Assembly: GCF_024331145.1 (NCBI RefSeq)
Contig: NZ_JANDJO010000003.1
Coordinates: 372,001 to 436,000, forward strand
Source: Shimia sp. CNT1-13L.2
GTDB taxonomy: Bacteria > Pseudomonadota > Alphaproteobacteria > Rhodobacterales > Rhodobacteraceae
Direction: 5' to 3'
DNA length: 64,000 bases
A model generated the notes under the pieces. The model searched no databases, had not been told where the DNA came from, and was given only the letters and a program-made list of their open reading frames with translations. Each line of letters begins with the position of its first letter. Position 1 is the stretch's first letter. This document shows, one piece after another, positions 18,563 to 31,046 of this stretch. The translations under genes were made by a program, and so were the position numbers.

Positions 18563-18841
18563 ATGTACTTACGCAAGATCGAGGGGCCGCGCACCGTGAC
18601 TTTGGCGGACGGGCGGATCATGTCGCAGGCGGACTTGCCGCCGCCCGACACGCGCAGGTGGGTTGCGTCGCGCAAGGCCGCCGTGGTGCGTGGTGTGGCC
18701 TATGGCCTGATTACCAAGGCCGAGGCGCTGGCCCGCTATGGGCTGAGCGAGGAGGAGTTTGAGCAATGGGTCGTAGCAGTGCGCGAGCATGGGGTGGAGG
18801 CGCTCAAGGCCACGTTGCTGCAAAAATATAGACAACTTTAA
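18563..18841 (+). CDS. sciP: SciP-type CtrA inhibitory protein (DUF1153)
   Basis: Small helix-turn-helix protein of 92 residues of the DUF1153 family. In Caulobacter the family member SciP binds CtrA and blocks its transcription activity. Seen here: MYLRKIEGPRTVTLADGRIM, then the helical block RWVASRKAAVVRGVAYGLIT and LARYGLSEEEFEQWVVAVREHG, which fits the DNA-binding turn. It lies 94 bases upstream of ctrA on the same strand, which supports the assignment. The function in this organism is inferred from the family. Confidence 0.88.
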   Translation: MYLRKIEGPRTVTLADGRIMSQADLPPPDTRRWVASRKAAVVRGVAYGLITKAEALARYGLSEEEFEQWVVAVREHGVEALKATLLQKYRQL

Positions 18842-18867
18842 GGAGAGTTGATAAAGATCGCACATTA

Positions 18868-18886
18868 GTAACGCGCGATTAACCAT
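18868..18886 (+). promoter_or_regulatory. Candidate CtrA-binding box upstream of ctrA
   Basis: GTAA (18868-18871), seven bases, then TTAACCAT (18879-18886). This is one mismatch from the CtrA consensus TTAA-N7-TTAA and has the exact extended half-site TTAACCAT. It lies about 50 bases before the ctrA start, so autoregulation is likely. Seen by eye, not scored genome-wide. Confidence 0.55.
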
Positions 18887-18935
18887 TCTTGTTCAGGTTG
18901 GTGCGCATCGAAATGATTTATGCGAGGAGTTTGCC

Positions 18936-19655
18936 ATGCGTGTCCTGCTGGTAGAGGATGATCCGGCCACTTCGAAAAGCATCGAGATGATGCTGACCCA
19001 TGCAAACCTGAATGTCTATGCGACGGACCTTGGAGAAGAGGGCGTCGATCTTGCAAAGCTCTATGACTATGATCTGATCCTTCTTGATCTCGGGCTGCCC
19101 GACATGAACGGCCACGAGGTGTTGCGCCAGCTGCGCCTTGCACGGATCGAGACGCCGATCCTGATCCTGTCGGGGGCGGATGACACCGAAAGCAAGCTCA
19201 AGGGATTCGGGTTCGGCGCGGATGATTATCTGACCAAGCCGTTCCATCGCGAGGAGCTGGTGGCGCGCATCCATGCCATCATCCGCCGCTCAAAGGGCCA
19301 TTCCCAGTCGATCATCCGCACCGGCAAGGTGGCGGTGAACCTTGATGCCAAGACGGTCGAGGTGGAGGGCGAGCAGGTGCATCTGACCGGCAAGGAGTAC
19401 CAGATGCTCGAATTGCTGAGCCTGCGCAAGGGCACGACGTTGACCAAGGAGATGTTCCTCAACCATCTTTACGGCGGCATGGATGAGCCGGAACTGAAAA
19501 TCATCGACGTCTTCATCTGCAAGCTCCGCAAAAAACTGAGCGAGGCGACGGGCGGCGAAACCTATATCGAAACCGTCTGGGGCCGTGGCTATGTGTTGCG
19601 TGATCCGGCCCCGGTTGAAAACACTGGCGAAGAGCGCGTCGCCCTGCGCGCCTGA
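18936..19655 (+). CDS. ctrA: Cell-cycle response regulator CtrA
   Basis: OmpR-type response regulator, 239 residues. The receiver domain has the acidic pocket VEDD and phospho-acceptor D51 in [10 protein letters not shown], then the conserved KPF near residue 105. The C-terminal winged helix includes [30 protein letters not shown], characteristic of CtrA. In Rhodobacterales CtrA commonly controls motility, gene transfer agent and signalling genes rather than essential cell-cycle steps. GAGGAG precedes the ATG. The sciP gene and a CtrA-like box lie directly upstream. Confidence 0.96.
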   Translation: MRVLLVEDDPATSKSIEMMLTHANLNVYATDLGEEGVDLAKLYDYDLILLDLGLPDMNGHEVLRQLRLARIETPILILSGADDTESKLKGFGFGADDYLTKPFHREELVARIHAIIRRSKGHSQSIIRTGKVAVNLDAKTVEVEGEQVHLTGKEYQMLELLSLRKGTTLTKEMFLNHLYGGMDEPELKIIDVFICKLRKKLSEATGGETYIETVWGRGYVLRDPAPVENTGEERVALRA

Positions 19656-19708
19656 CTCATCGGTTCTGGACCTCTCGCGGTCTCCCGCATATCACTTGGA
19701 GAAAGTGA

Positions 19709-24060
<4,352 letters not shown>

Positions 24061-24087
24061 GTGAAGCGTTCCACTTTGTTCGCAAAT

Positions 24088-24102
24088 GTTCTCAAAAAGT
24101 TC
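24088..24102 (+). promoter_or_regulatory. LexA (SOS) box, alphaproteobacterial GTTC-N7-GTTC type
   Basis: GTTC at 24088-24091, seven bases TCAAAAA, GTTC at 24099-24102: an exact match to the LexA consensus known for Rhodobacter and other alphaproteobacteria. A second, imperfect site in the opposite orientation (GAAC-N7-CAAC) lies at 24126-24140. Extra GTTC units occur at 24068 and 24078. A -35-like TTTACA (24103-24108) abuts the box. The sites precede the small gene at 24174. Confidence 0.7.
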
Positions 24103-24173
24103 TTTACAGAATCTGAATCATATGAGAACAAATAAGCAACAAATGCTGATAAAGCTGAGCAGGAGCCGCCAAG

Positions 24174-24296
24174 ATGATGACCCAGATCAAGACCGTGATC
24201 CGCAATTCCCGTAGCACCCTGATCCAGGATGCGATCGGGGGCGTTGCCTTGATTGTCATGATGCTGGTGGCCTTGCACGTGCCCGGCATTGCCTGA
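24174..24296 (+). CDS. Small single-pass membrane protein, 40 residues, probably SOS-induced
   Basis: Encodes MMTQIKTVIRNSRSTLIQDA followed by a single hydrophobic helix (IGGVALIVMMLVALHVPGIA) at the C-terminus. The N-terminal half is basic and polar and should face the cytoplasm. AGGAG lies about eight bases before the ATG at 24174; a second ATG follows directly. The gene is 72 bases downstream of a perfect LexA box and is followed by a terminator at 24450-24486. The architecture recalls the short SOS-induced membrane division inhibitors of Caulobacter (SidA), but no sequence identity is claimed. It could instead be a toxin-like or stress peptide. This is the only gene seen in the 447-base gap after recG. 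Confidence 0.65.
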   Translation: MMTQIKTVIRNSRSTLIQDAIGGVALIVMMLVALHVPGIA

Positions 24297-24449
24297 GTTT
24301 TCTGCCGCGTTCTCGTGCCGGTTCAACCTCGCATCCTGTCCCACTTTTTGATGCGCTGAGACTGACACTGCCTGTCCCAAGTCACTGAAGGGAATGCCTC
24401 TTTCCCCCTTCTTGCCAACCGGGTCCCTCACGGGAACGCACCTTTCCTG

Positions 24450-24486
24450 CGCCGCCTTCCTGTCCCGGAAGTGCGGCGTTTTTTTT
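24450..24486 (+). terminator. Rho-independent terminator with eight-T tract
   Basis: The left arm CGCCGCCTTCC (24450-24460) pairs with GGAAGTGCGGCG (24467-24478) with one bulge, followed by eight Ts at 24479-24486. It ends plus-strand transcription from the small SOS-linked gene (or recG) before the convergent Fe-S scaffold gene. Confidence 0.8.
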
Positions 24487-24507
24487 GGTAAGGCCTTGGG
24501 GAGACGG

Positions 24508-24960
24508 TCAGGCGCAGCTTGCTTGAGCGGCCTGTTCCATGGCCTCGGCGGTGGCGTCAAGCGCCAGCATGATCGAGGCGTGCCGGTTCTTGTAGTCCCG
24601 CGCAGGGCGCAGCACTTCAAGCTCGTCAAATGGCGCCGGGGGTGTCGGGCCGTCCTCTTTGAGCATGACCTTGAGCGCGTCGCGGGCCGCGTGGATGTCC
24701 GCAAGCGAGCGGCCAATCACGTTGCTGCCCACAACCGAAGCCGCCGCCTGTCCAAGGGCGCAGGCTTTGACGTCTTGCGCGAAGTCGGCGATGCGACCAT
24801 CGGCCAGCACAACATCCACCGTGACGGTCGAGCCGCACAGGGGGGAGCGCTTTTTGACCGTGGCATCCGGCGCATCGAGGCGTTTGGTATGCGGCATTTC
24901 TGCCGCCAGCGCCAGAATGCGCCCGGAGTAGAGTTTGATGAGATCGTTTTCACCAGACAT
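24508..24960 (-). CDS. Iron-sulfur cluster assembly scaffold protein (IscU/NifU-N family)
   Basis: 150-residue protein of the IscU/NifU N-terminal superfamily, on which 2Fe-2S clusters are built before transfer. Visible features: LIKLYSGRILALAAEMP at the N-terminus, a cysteine in SPLCGSTVTVDV, and a second in VKACALGQAAASVVG, positions that match cluster-ligand cysteines of the family; a third cysteine is the penultimate residue. The ATG at 24960 has AAGGGA upstream; longer frames to 25032 overlap the hisI start and are rejected. Divergent from hisI. Confidence 0.85.
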   Translation of the reverse strand: MSGENDLIKLYSGRILALAAEMPHTKRLDAPDATVKKRSPLCGSTVTVDVVLADGRIADFAQDVKACALGQAAASVVGSNVIGRSLADIHAARDALKVMLKEDGPTPPAPFDELEVLRPARDYKNRHASIMLALDATAEAMEQAAQASCA

Positions 24961-25025
24961 GGCTGTTCCCTTTGCCGTGTCTTTCCTAGATAGAGGCCTT
25001 AAGCACAGATGCAAAGGAATTCGAC

Positions 25026-25385
25026 ATGGCATTCGATCCCAAATCCCTCACATACAACGAAGCAGGTCTGATCCCGGCCATTGCCCAAGATGCCACCAGC
25101 GGCGAAATCCTGATGATGGCCTGGATGAACGCCGAGGCCGTGGCCAAGACGCTTGAGACCGGCAAGGTGACCTATTGGTCGCGGTCGCGCCAGTCGTTCT
25201 GGATCAAGGGCGAGACCTCGGGCCACGTGCAGGAGCTGGTGGATTTCCGTTTTGACTGTGATCAGGACTGTATCCTCGTGATGGTGAACCAGACCGGCGC
25301 GGCCTGTCACACCAACCGCCGTACCTGTTTCTATACCGCCGTACGGGATGGCGAAGAAGTCGAACTGATGAAGCCGATGGGGTGA
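25026..25385 (+). CDS. hisI: Phosphoribosyl-AMP cyclohydrolase
   Basis: Third step of histidine synthesis: opens the adenine ring of phosphoribosyl-AMP. Stand-alone 119-residue form (no HisE fusion), as usual in alphaproteobacteria. Zinc and magnesium ligands lie in DFRFDCDQDCILVMVNQTG and AACHTNRRTCFY; LMMAWMNAEA and KVTYWSRSRQSFWIKGETSG are family signatures. AAGGA precedes the ATG. Confidence 0.97.
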   Translation: MAFDPKSLTYNEAGLIPAIAQDATSGEILMMAWMNAEAVAKTLETGKVTYWSRSRQSFWIKGETSGHVQELVDFRFDCDQDCILVMVNQTGAACHTNRRTCFYTAVRDGEEVELMKPMG

Positions 25386-25441
25386 ATGGCCCTTGCGGGC
25401 CATGCCTGCGGCGCGGGTATTTGATCCAAGAAGAAAAGGGC

Positions 25442-26284
25442 CTAGAGCCCGACAAGGGCGCGAATGTCGGCAGGCGTCGCGCCGTCCTGACGATATTTGG
25501 CAATGGCGCGTGCGTCATCGCGTTTGGCAAGGCGTTTGCCGCTGTCGTCGCGCACAAGGGCGTGGTGGTGATAGGTGGGCGTGGGCAGGCCGAGAAGGTT
25601 TTGCAGGAGAACGTGGATGCGGGTGGCGTCAAACAGGTCCTCGCCGCGCACCGCATGGGTGACACCGGTGGCCGCATCGTCCAGCACCACGGCAAGATGG
25701 TAGGAGGCTGCCATGTTGCGGCGCGCCAGAACAACATCGCCGATGGTGGTTTCCAGATCCTGTTGCGACAGCGCGTGTTGGCCGCGGTGCGCGGGGCCGG
25801 TTTCCGTGAAGGCAGCGGGCAGGCCCCTGATGCAGGCCCTGGTCATGTCGAGACGCGTGCAGGTTGCGGCTGAGGCGGGCAGGGCGCGGTGCCGGCAGGT
25901 TCCGGGGTAGATGCGCCCGTCGGGGCCGAATTCCGGCACGCCTTCCTGCGGGGCATTTGCCGCGGCTTCGATATCGCGGCGGCTGCACTGGCAGGTGAAG
26001 GTGAGGCCTTGTTTGGCGAGCTGTGCGAGGGCGGCTTCGTATTCGTCGAAATGCTCGGACTGGCGGCGCACGGGGCCGTCCCAGGTGAGGCCGAGCCAGG
26101 TCAGATCGTCGTAGATCTGCTGTTCCCAATGGGGCCGGGCGCGGGACTGGTCGAGATCGTCGATGCGCAAGAGGAACCGGCCACCTGATGCGCGCGCCAT
26201 GTCATGCGCGACAATCGCGGAATAGGCGTGTCCAAGGTGCAGGGGGCCGGTTGGGGATGGGGCGAAGCGGCTTGTGAATGTCAT
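25442..26284 (-). CDS. gluQ: Glutamyl-Q tRNA(Asp) synthetase
   Basis: Truncated glutamyl-tRNA synthetase paralogue that charges glutamate onto queuosine at position 34 of tRNA Asp. 280 residues, lacking the anticodon-binding domain. Class I motif FAPSPTGPLHLGHAYSA at the N-terminus, the zinc site CQCSRRD...CRHR around residues 98-135, and a KMSKS-like KRLAKRDDA near residue 250. Its start overlaps the stop of the methyltransferase upstream by four bases, so the two are co-translated. Confidence 0.94.
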   Translation of the reverse strand: MTFTSRFAPSPTGPLHLGHAYSAIVAHDMARASGGRFLLRIDDLDQSRARPHWEQQIYDDLTWLGLTWDGPVRRQSEHFDEYEAALAQLAKQGLTFTCQCSRRDIEAAANAPQEGVPEFGPDGRIYPGTCRHRALPASAATCTRLDMTRACIRGLPAAFTETGPAHRGQHALSQQDLETTIGDVVLARRNMAASYHLAVVLDDAATGVTHAVRGEDLFDATRIHVLLQNLLGLPTPTYHHHALVRDDSGKRLAKRDDARAIAKYRQDGATPADIRALVGL

Positions 26285-26892
26285 GCCTTTTCAATGACAT
26301 AAATGTAGGACTTTAGGTTCTGAGCGGGCAGGTGTGGCCCGTAGTCCCGCATTAGCAGACGGATGCCCCCATAGTCCATATGCTCACTGAGGCGGCCTTC
26401 GTAGGTTTTCTCGGCAATGGCATGGTCGTTCAGCGAGAACACAAGTTTCGCACCACGCGCAAGACCGGAGATCAGGGAGTCGAGAACCTCGGCAGGCGCA
26501 CCGCCGGGGCCGAGCAGGCCGATGGCGGCGACGGTTTCATACTCTGCGATCCGATCGAAACCGGTGTCCGGAGCGATGCGGGTCAGGCGGCGGTAGATGC
26601 CTTTGGCCTCGGCCTGTGCGATCATTTCCGGCGAGATGTCGACGCCGTCGAGCGTCTCAAAACCGGCCATGCGCAGGGCAAGGCCCGAAAGGCCCGTGCC
26701 GCATCCGTAATCCAGAACCGGAGCGGCGGTGTTGGCCTTGTGGCGCAGAAGGGCCCTGGCGCAGCGTTCCGGTGTGGCATAGCCGTTGTCCTGGATCTCG
26801 GTCTCATAGGTGGCGGCCCAGGCGGCGTAGTGGGCGGCAACGTCCTCGGGGGCGTCGCCGCGGTAGATCTTGTCGATGAAGGTGTCTCCCAT
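26281..26892 (-). CDS. Class I SAM-dependent methyltransferase, substrate unknown
   Basis: 203-residue Rossmann methyltransferase. Motif I is VLDYGCGTGLSGLAL near residue 60, followed by the acidic LDGVDISPEM loop. The N-terminus (FIDKIYRGDAPEDVAAHYAAWAATYETE) resembles the WBSCR27/DREV-like group. The substrate cannot be read from the sequence. It overlaps gluQ by four bases and follows trmFO on the same strand by 54 bases, so a role beside tRNA modification is possible but only by association. Confidence 0.85.
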   Translation of the reverse strand: MGDTFIDKIYRGDAPEDVAAHYAAWAATYETEIQDNGYATPERCARALLRHKANTAAPVLDYGCGTGLSGLALRMAGFETLDGVDISPEMIAQAEAKGIYRRLTRIAPDTGFDRIAEYETVAAIGLLGPGGAPAEVLDSLISGLARGAKLVFSLNDHAIAEKTYEGRLSEHMDYGGIRLLMRDYGPHLPAQNLKSYIYVIEKA

Positions 26893-26946
26893 GCGATCAA
26901 GCTAACCGCATGGGGGAAAACGCGTCCAGCGTTTTGTCGGCCGTGT

Positions 26947-28290
26947 TTAGGCTTGGGTGTCCAGCCATGCCTGCCAATCGGTCTTGGCGCGGTCGGTATA
27001 GGCCTTGTAGCGGTCCTTGCGGCCACGACGGCCGCCCTTGAGGCCATCAACCGGCTGGAACAGGCCGAAGTTGACGTTCATCGGCTGAAAGGTCTTGGCC
27101 TCGGCCCCGCCGGTGATGTGGTGTACCAGAGCCCCCATCGCGGTGTTGAGCGGCGCGGTCTCAAGCGGTTTGCCGAGGATTTCGGCGGCGGCAAGGCGAC
27201 CCGCCAGAAGGCCCATCGCGGCGCTTTCGACATAGCCTTCGACGCCGGTGATCTGGCCCGCGAAACGGATGTTCGGGCGCGACTTGAGACGCATCTGATC
27301 GTCCAGAAGCGTTGGTGAATTGATAAAGGTGTTGCGGTGAATGCCGCCGAGACGCGCAAAAGAGGCGTTCTCGAGACCGGGGATCATCTTGAATACCTCG
27401 GTCTGCGCGCCGTATTTCATCTTGGTCTGGAAGCCGACGATATTATAGAGCGTTCCCAGTGCGTTATCCCGGCGAAGTTGAACCACTGCATAGGCTTTTT
27501 CGTCGGGTTTGTGGGCGTTGGTCAGGCCGACCGGTTTCATTGGCCCGTGGCGCAGGGTCTCGCGGCCGCGTTCGGCCATCACCTCGATCGGAAGACAGCC
27601 GTCAAAGTAGCCGGCGGTTTCGCCTTCGTGGAATTCGGTCTTGTCGGCGGCCAGCAGAGCATCGATGAAGGCCTCGTACTGGTCCTTGGTCATCGGGCAG
27701 TTGAGATAGGCCTTTTGCTCTTCCTCGGTGTCGCCCTTGTCATAGCGCGATTGTAGCCATGCGACGTCCATGTCGATGCTTTCGGCATAGACGATGGGGG
27801 CGATGGCATCGAAGAACGCGAGGTGGTCGGCGCCGGTTTCCTTCTGGATCGCAGCCCCCAGACCGGCCGAGGTCAGCGGTCCGGTGGCGATGATCCAGTG
27901 GCCATCTTCCGGCAGTTCGGAAATCTCGCCGTATTCGACGCGCACGTTGGGCAGGTCGGTCAGCGCCTTGGTGACGCTTTCGGCAAAGGGGTCGCGATCA
28001 ACCGCGAGGGCGCCACCTGCGGGCAGGCGGTGCTTGTCGGCCATGCCCATGATCAGCCCGTTGGCGGCGCGCATTTCCCAGTGCAAGAGGCCAACGGCGT
28101 TCTGTTCGTCGTCGTCCGAGCGGAAGGAGTTGGAGCAGACCATCTCGGCAAGGTTGCCGGTGCGGTGCGCAAAGGTTTCCACTTGGGGCCGCATCTCGTG
28201 AATAACCACGTCTACGCCCATATGCGCCGCTTGCCACGCCGCTTCCGATCCGGCCATTCCGCCGCCGATGATATGCAATGTCTGTGCCAT
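26947..28290 (-). CDS. trmFO: Methylenetetrahydrofolate-tRNA-(uracil-5-)-methyltransferase TrmFO
   Basis: Folate- and FAD-dependent enzyme that makes ribothymidine at U54 of tRNA. 447 residues from the ATG at 28290. FAD-binding [18 protein letters not shown] at the N-terminus, then [28 protein letters not shown] and [20 protein letters not shown], all characteristic. The frame is open far upstream; the ATG at 28302 is an alternative but no start has a clear ribosome site. First gene of the trmFO-methyltransferase-gluQ run on the minus strand. Confidence 0.95.
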   Translation of the reverse strand: MAQTLHIIGGGMAGSEAAWQAAHMGVDVVIHEMRPQVETFAHRTGNLAEMVCSNSFRSDDDEQNAVGLLHWEMRAANGLIMGMADKHRLPAGGALAVDRDPFAESVTKALTDLPNVRVEYGEISELPEDGHWIIATGPLTSAGLGAAIQKETGADHLAFFDAIAPIVYAESIDMDVAWLQSRYDKGDTEEEQKAYLNCPMTKDQYEAFIDALLAADKTEFHEGETAGYFDGCLPIEVMAERGRETLRHGPMKPVGLTNAHKPDEKAYAVVQLRRDNALGTLYNIVGFQTKMKYGAQTEVFKMIPGLENASFARLGGIHRNTFINSPTLLDDQMRLKSRPNIRFAGQITGVEGYVESAAMGLLAGRLAAAEILGKPLETAPLNTAMGALVHHITGGAEAKTFQPMNVNFGLFQPVDGLKGGRRGRKDRYKAYTDRAKTDWQAWLDTQA

Positions 28291-28415
28291 GCAGCGGGAC
28301 ATAGGGCAGGAGGGCGGATTTGGAAAGGGGGAAGCGCGCGAAGGCGCGGTCTGGACGAGACGAGGTAGGTCAGTTGGTTTCGTGGCAGATCCGCACCTCC
28401 CGCAGCGCACACGGG

Positions 28416-28547
28416 AAGGCGCGCGCCTTGGTAAGGCGAAGCGGGTGGCCCTTGGGTGGTATCGGGACGGCCACCCGTCGCCGGGTGCGGCCGCGTGATT
28501 CCGGGCAGAAGGAAGGGCGCACACCCGAAGGCGCGAGAAGCTCGCGC
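28416..28547. other. Hairpin-rich noncoding stretch between trmFO and enoyl-CoA hydratase genes
   Basis: The 333-base gap 28291-28623 holds no convincing gene on either strand; frames of 70-116 codons exist but have poor composition and no ribosome sites. It contains a 14-base palindrome AAGGCGCGCGCCTT (28416-28429), a 9-bp stem CGGGTGGCC/GGCCACCCG (28442-28450 with 28469-28477), and a stem GCGCGAG/CTCGCGC (28531-28547). It may be a structured RNA, a decayed gene or the trmFO leader region. Confidence 0.35.
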
Positions 28548-28589
28548 AGGGACAGTGTGGCGCAGAACATCGAAATCCCCAAACAACCT

Positions 28590-28613
28590 TCTGGAAAAAC
28601 ACCGTTTTCCAGA
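28590..28613 (-). terminator. Hairpin downstream of enoyl-CoA hydratase gene
   Basis: A 9-bp stem, TCTGGAAAA at 28590-28598 and TTTTCCAGA at 28605-28613, lies 11 bases beyond the hydratase stop on the minus strand. There is no long T-tract outside the stem, so it may be a terminator or only a 3'-end stabilising structure. Confidence 0.45.
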
Positions 28614-28623
28614 CGGAAACGGA

Positions 28624-29412
28624 TCAGTCCTGCTGCCAGTTGGGGGGGCGTTTTTCCAGGAAGGCGCTGATCCCTTCCTCGGTATCGCGGTAAAGCATGT
28701 TCTCGACCATGACATCACCGGTATAGGCATAGGCCTCTGCGGTGGACATGGTGGACTGCTGGTAGAAGGCCTGTTTGCCAACCCGCACGGCCGCGCCCAG
28801 TTTTCCGGCGACGGTTTCGGCAAGCTCTGTCGCTGCCTGATCAAGCTGGTCATGCGGCACAACCCTGTTCACCAGGCCCTGCGCCTCGGCTTCGCTTGCG
28901 TCGAGAAACTGACCGGTGGTCAACATTTCAAAGGCTTTCTTGCGGTGGATGTTGCGCGACAGGGCCACCATCGGGGTCGAACAGAACAGGCCGATATTGA
29001 CGCCATTGACGCCGAACCGCGTGCCTTCGGCGGCGACGGCCATGTCACAGGTCGCGACCAGCTGGCAGCCGGCGGCAGTGGCGATGCCGTGGACCTTGGC
29101 GATCACCGGTTGCGGCAGGGACTGAACCGTCAGCATCATGCGGGCGCAGCGGTCGAACAGGTCCTTGAAATAGGCCTTGCCGCCGTCTTCGGACTGGCGA
29201 CCGGCGGTCATCTGCTTGAGGTCGTGGCCCGCGCAGAAGGCTTTGCCAGCACCGGACAGTACGATGGCGCGCACGCTGCGGTCGTCTTTCAGGGCGTCGA
29301 ACTCGGACTGAAGCGCGGCCAGCATTTCGTCGGAAAGCGCGTTCAGGCGCTCGGGCGCGTTCATATGCAGATGTGCCACGGCGTTTACGTCGCGACGTTC
29401 GAGAATTGCCAT
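28624..29412 (-). CDS. Enoyl-CoA hydratase/isomerase family protein
   Basis: Crotonase-fold enzyme of 262 residues, acting on acyl-CoA thioesters. The oxyanion-hole motifs are SGAGKAFCAGHDLKQM near residue 55 and a KVHGIATAAGCQLVATCDMAVA block near residue 105-125. The His-Asp in AGHDLK and the RFGVNGVNIGLFCSTPMV stretch are close to ECHDC3-like short-chain hydratases. GGGAGG lies upstream of the ATG at 29412; the frame is open to 29457 but without support. It is divergent from a hotdog thioesterase, suggesting a shared acyl-CoA role. Confidence 0.88.
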   Translation of the reverse strand: MAILERRDVNAVAHLHMNAPERLNALSDEMLAALQSEFDALKDDRSVRAIVLSGAGKAFCAGHDLKQMTAGRQSEDGGKAYFKDLFDRCARMMLTVQSLPQPVIAKVHGIATAAGCQLVATCDMAVAAEGTRFGVNGVNIGLFCSTPMVALSRNIHRKKAFEMLTTGQFLDASEAEAQGLVNRVVPHDQLDQAATELAETVAGKLGAAVRVGKQAFYQQSTMSTAEAYAYTGDVMVENMLYRDTEEGISAFLEKRPPNWQQD

Positions 29413-29468
29413 CTTGTCCTCCCATGACTTTGCGGCAACCCTAGCGATCAAAATCACAGGAGAAAAGC

Positions 29469-29903
29469 ATGGGCGTGAAATTCACGGTCGAGGAGATGAA
29501 CAGCTACCTGGCAGAGGTGTTCCCGCAGGTTCAGGATGATTTCCGGGTGGAGGAACTGACCGAGACGGGCTGCGTCATGCGCCTGATGGTACAGGATCGG
29601 CATTTGCGCCCCGGTGGCACGGTTTCGGGGCCGTCGATGTTCGGTCTGGCGGATGTTGCGGCCTATGTGGCGACCATGGGCATGGTGGGCAAAGAGGCGC
29701 TCGCGGTGACAACCGGGTGTTCGATGGATTTCATGCGCAAACCGGCGGCGGGTGTTGACCTGATCGCCCGTGCATCTCTGCTGAAACTGGGCAAGACACT
29801 GTCGGTGACGGATATCCTCATCTACTCGGAAGGCATGGACCAGCCGGTTGCGCGCTCCACCATGACCTATTCCATTCCGCCCGCGGGCAAGGGGGCGCTT
29901 TGA
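29469..29903 (+). CDS. PaaI-family hotdog thioesterase
   Basis: 144-residue hotdog-fold protein of the PaaI/DUF4442-like thioesterase group, expected to hydrolyse acyl-CoA thioesters. The signature LRPGGTVSGPSMFGLADVAAYVA (residues ~42-64) contains the catalytic-region helix, and TTGCSMDFMRKPAAG follows as the central strand. AGGAG precedes the ATG. Divergent from the enoyl-CoA hydratase with 56 bases between starts, so the two may share a control region. The natural substrate is unknown. Confidence 0.85.
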   Translation: MGVKFTVEEMNSYLAEVFPQVQDDFRVEELTETGCVMRLMVQDRHLRPGGTVSGPSMFGLADVAAYVATMGMVGKEALAVTTGCSMDFMRKPAAGVDLIARASLLKLGKTLSVTDILIYSEGMDQPVARSTMTYSIPPAGKGAL

Positions 29904-29998
29904 TGGGCATGGCGTTGATATTCTGTAATTGATATATGTCAGCGCGACTCTTCCCGCCTTCGGGCATTCGTGAAGAGAAAACAGAAGGACCGAGGCCC

Positions 29999-30976
29999 GT
30001 GACCGAGACGATTGAAACTGACAGCGCCGAACCAAAGCTCAAACATTTTCCCGTGCCGTTTTTCGCGGTGGTGATGGGGATCATGGGGTTGACCCTTGCC
30101 CTGCATGCAGGGGCCGAGGCCTATCCCGTTCTGGCAGGCGCATCCCAGGTGATCATGTGGGCCGGGATCGCGATCTTCACGGTGATCGCGGTGTTCTATT
30201 TCGCCAAGTACTTCAAGTATCCGGCAGCGGTGCAGGCAGAGTGGAACCATCCCGTGCGGTTGGCCTTCTTTCCAGCGATTTCGATTTCCATGCTGTTGAT
30301 GGCCACCGCACTTCTGGCCCATGCGCCCGAGGCGGCGCGTGGTCTCTGGGTGATTGGCGCGGCGTTGCAGGGTGTTCTGACCGTGGCCGTGATCTCGGGC
30401 TGGATCAGTCACCGCAGTTTCGAAGTGGGGCAGCTGACACCGGCGTGGTTCATTCCTGCGGTGGGCAATGTCGTGGCCCCCATCGCTGGCGCCCGCCTTG
30501 GCTATATCGAGATTTCCTGGCTGTTCTTTTCGACCGGGGTGATTTTCTGGGTGATCCTGCTGACACTGGTGTTCAACCGCCTGATCTTTCACAACCCGAT
30601 CCCGGGCAAGCTCTATCCGACGCTGGTGATCCTGATCGCACCGCCCGCCGTGGCGTTTTCGGCCTATGTGAACCTGACGGGACAGGTCGATCCCTTCGCC
30701 CGTATCTTGCTGAATGCGGGCTACCTGTTTGCGATCCTGATCCTTGTGCAGGTGCCCAAACTGGCCAAGTTGCCCTTTGCCCTGCCGTGGTGGGCGCTGA
30801 GCTTCCCCGTGGCGGCGCTGAGCATTGCGTCCTTCTCATTCGCACGCATGACCGGGTCGGCGGCGCATGAGATGATTGGCCTTGTGATCCTCGTGGTTCT
30901 GATCGCGATCATGGCCGGGCTGGTCTATCGGACCTGTCTGGCCATCCTGCGCAACGAAATCTGCGTGCCGGAATAA
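29999..30976 (+). CDS. SLAC1/TehA-family (TDT) membrane transporter
   Basis: Ten-helix membrane protein of the tellurite-resistance/dicarboxylate transporter family, related to plant SLAC1 anion channels. Seen: LKHFPVPFFAVVMGIMGLTLAL as the first helix, WNHPVRLAFFPAISISMLL, PAWFIPAVGNVVAPIAGA, and a KLYPTLVILIAPPAVAF segment near the second half, all typical. The frame runs to an ATG at 29936 without a ribosome site; the GTG at 29999 has AAGGA nine bases before it and gives 325 residues, so it is preferred. The transported anion cannot be told from sequence. Confidence 0.88.
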   Translation: MTETIETDSAEPKLKHFPVPFFAVVMGIMGLTLALHAGAEAYPVLAGASQVIMWAGIAIFTVIAVFYFAKYFKYPAAVQAEWNHPVRLAFFPAISISMLLMATALLAHAPEAARGLWVIGAALQGVLTVAVISGWISHRSFEVGQLTPAWFIPAVGNVVAPIAGARLGYIEISWLFFSTGVIFWVILLTLVFNRLIFHNPIPGKLYPTLVILIAPPAVAFSAYVNLTGQVDPFARILLNAGYLFAILILVQVPKLAKLPFALPWWALSFPVAALSIASFSFARMTGSAAHEMIGLVILVVLIAIMAGLVYRTCLAILRNEICVPE

Positions 30977-30995
30977 GCCGTTCACCAACGCGACC

Positions 30996-31025
30996 AACAA
31001 AAAAGGCCGGGACGTGTCCCGGCCT
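30996..31025 (-). terminator. Rho-independent terminator of the DUF1127 gene
   Basis: Stem AGGCCGGGAC (31004-31013) with GTCCCGGCCT (31016-31025); the A-run at 30999-31004 reads as a T-tract on the minus strand. It ends the 31047-31277 gene and may also stop the convergent transporter transcript. Confidence 0.75.
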
Positions 31026-31046
31026 GAGTGCTGGCGTCCAACGGGG

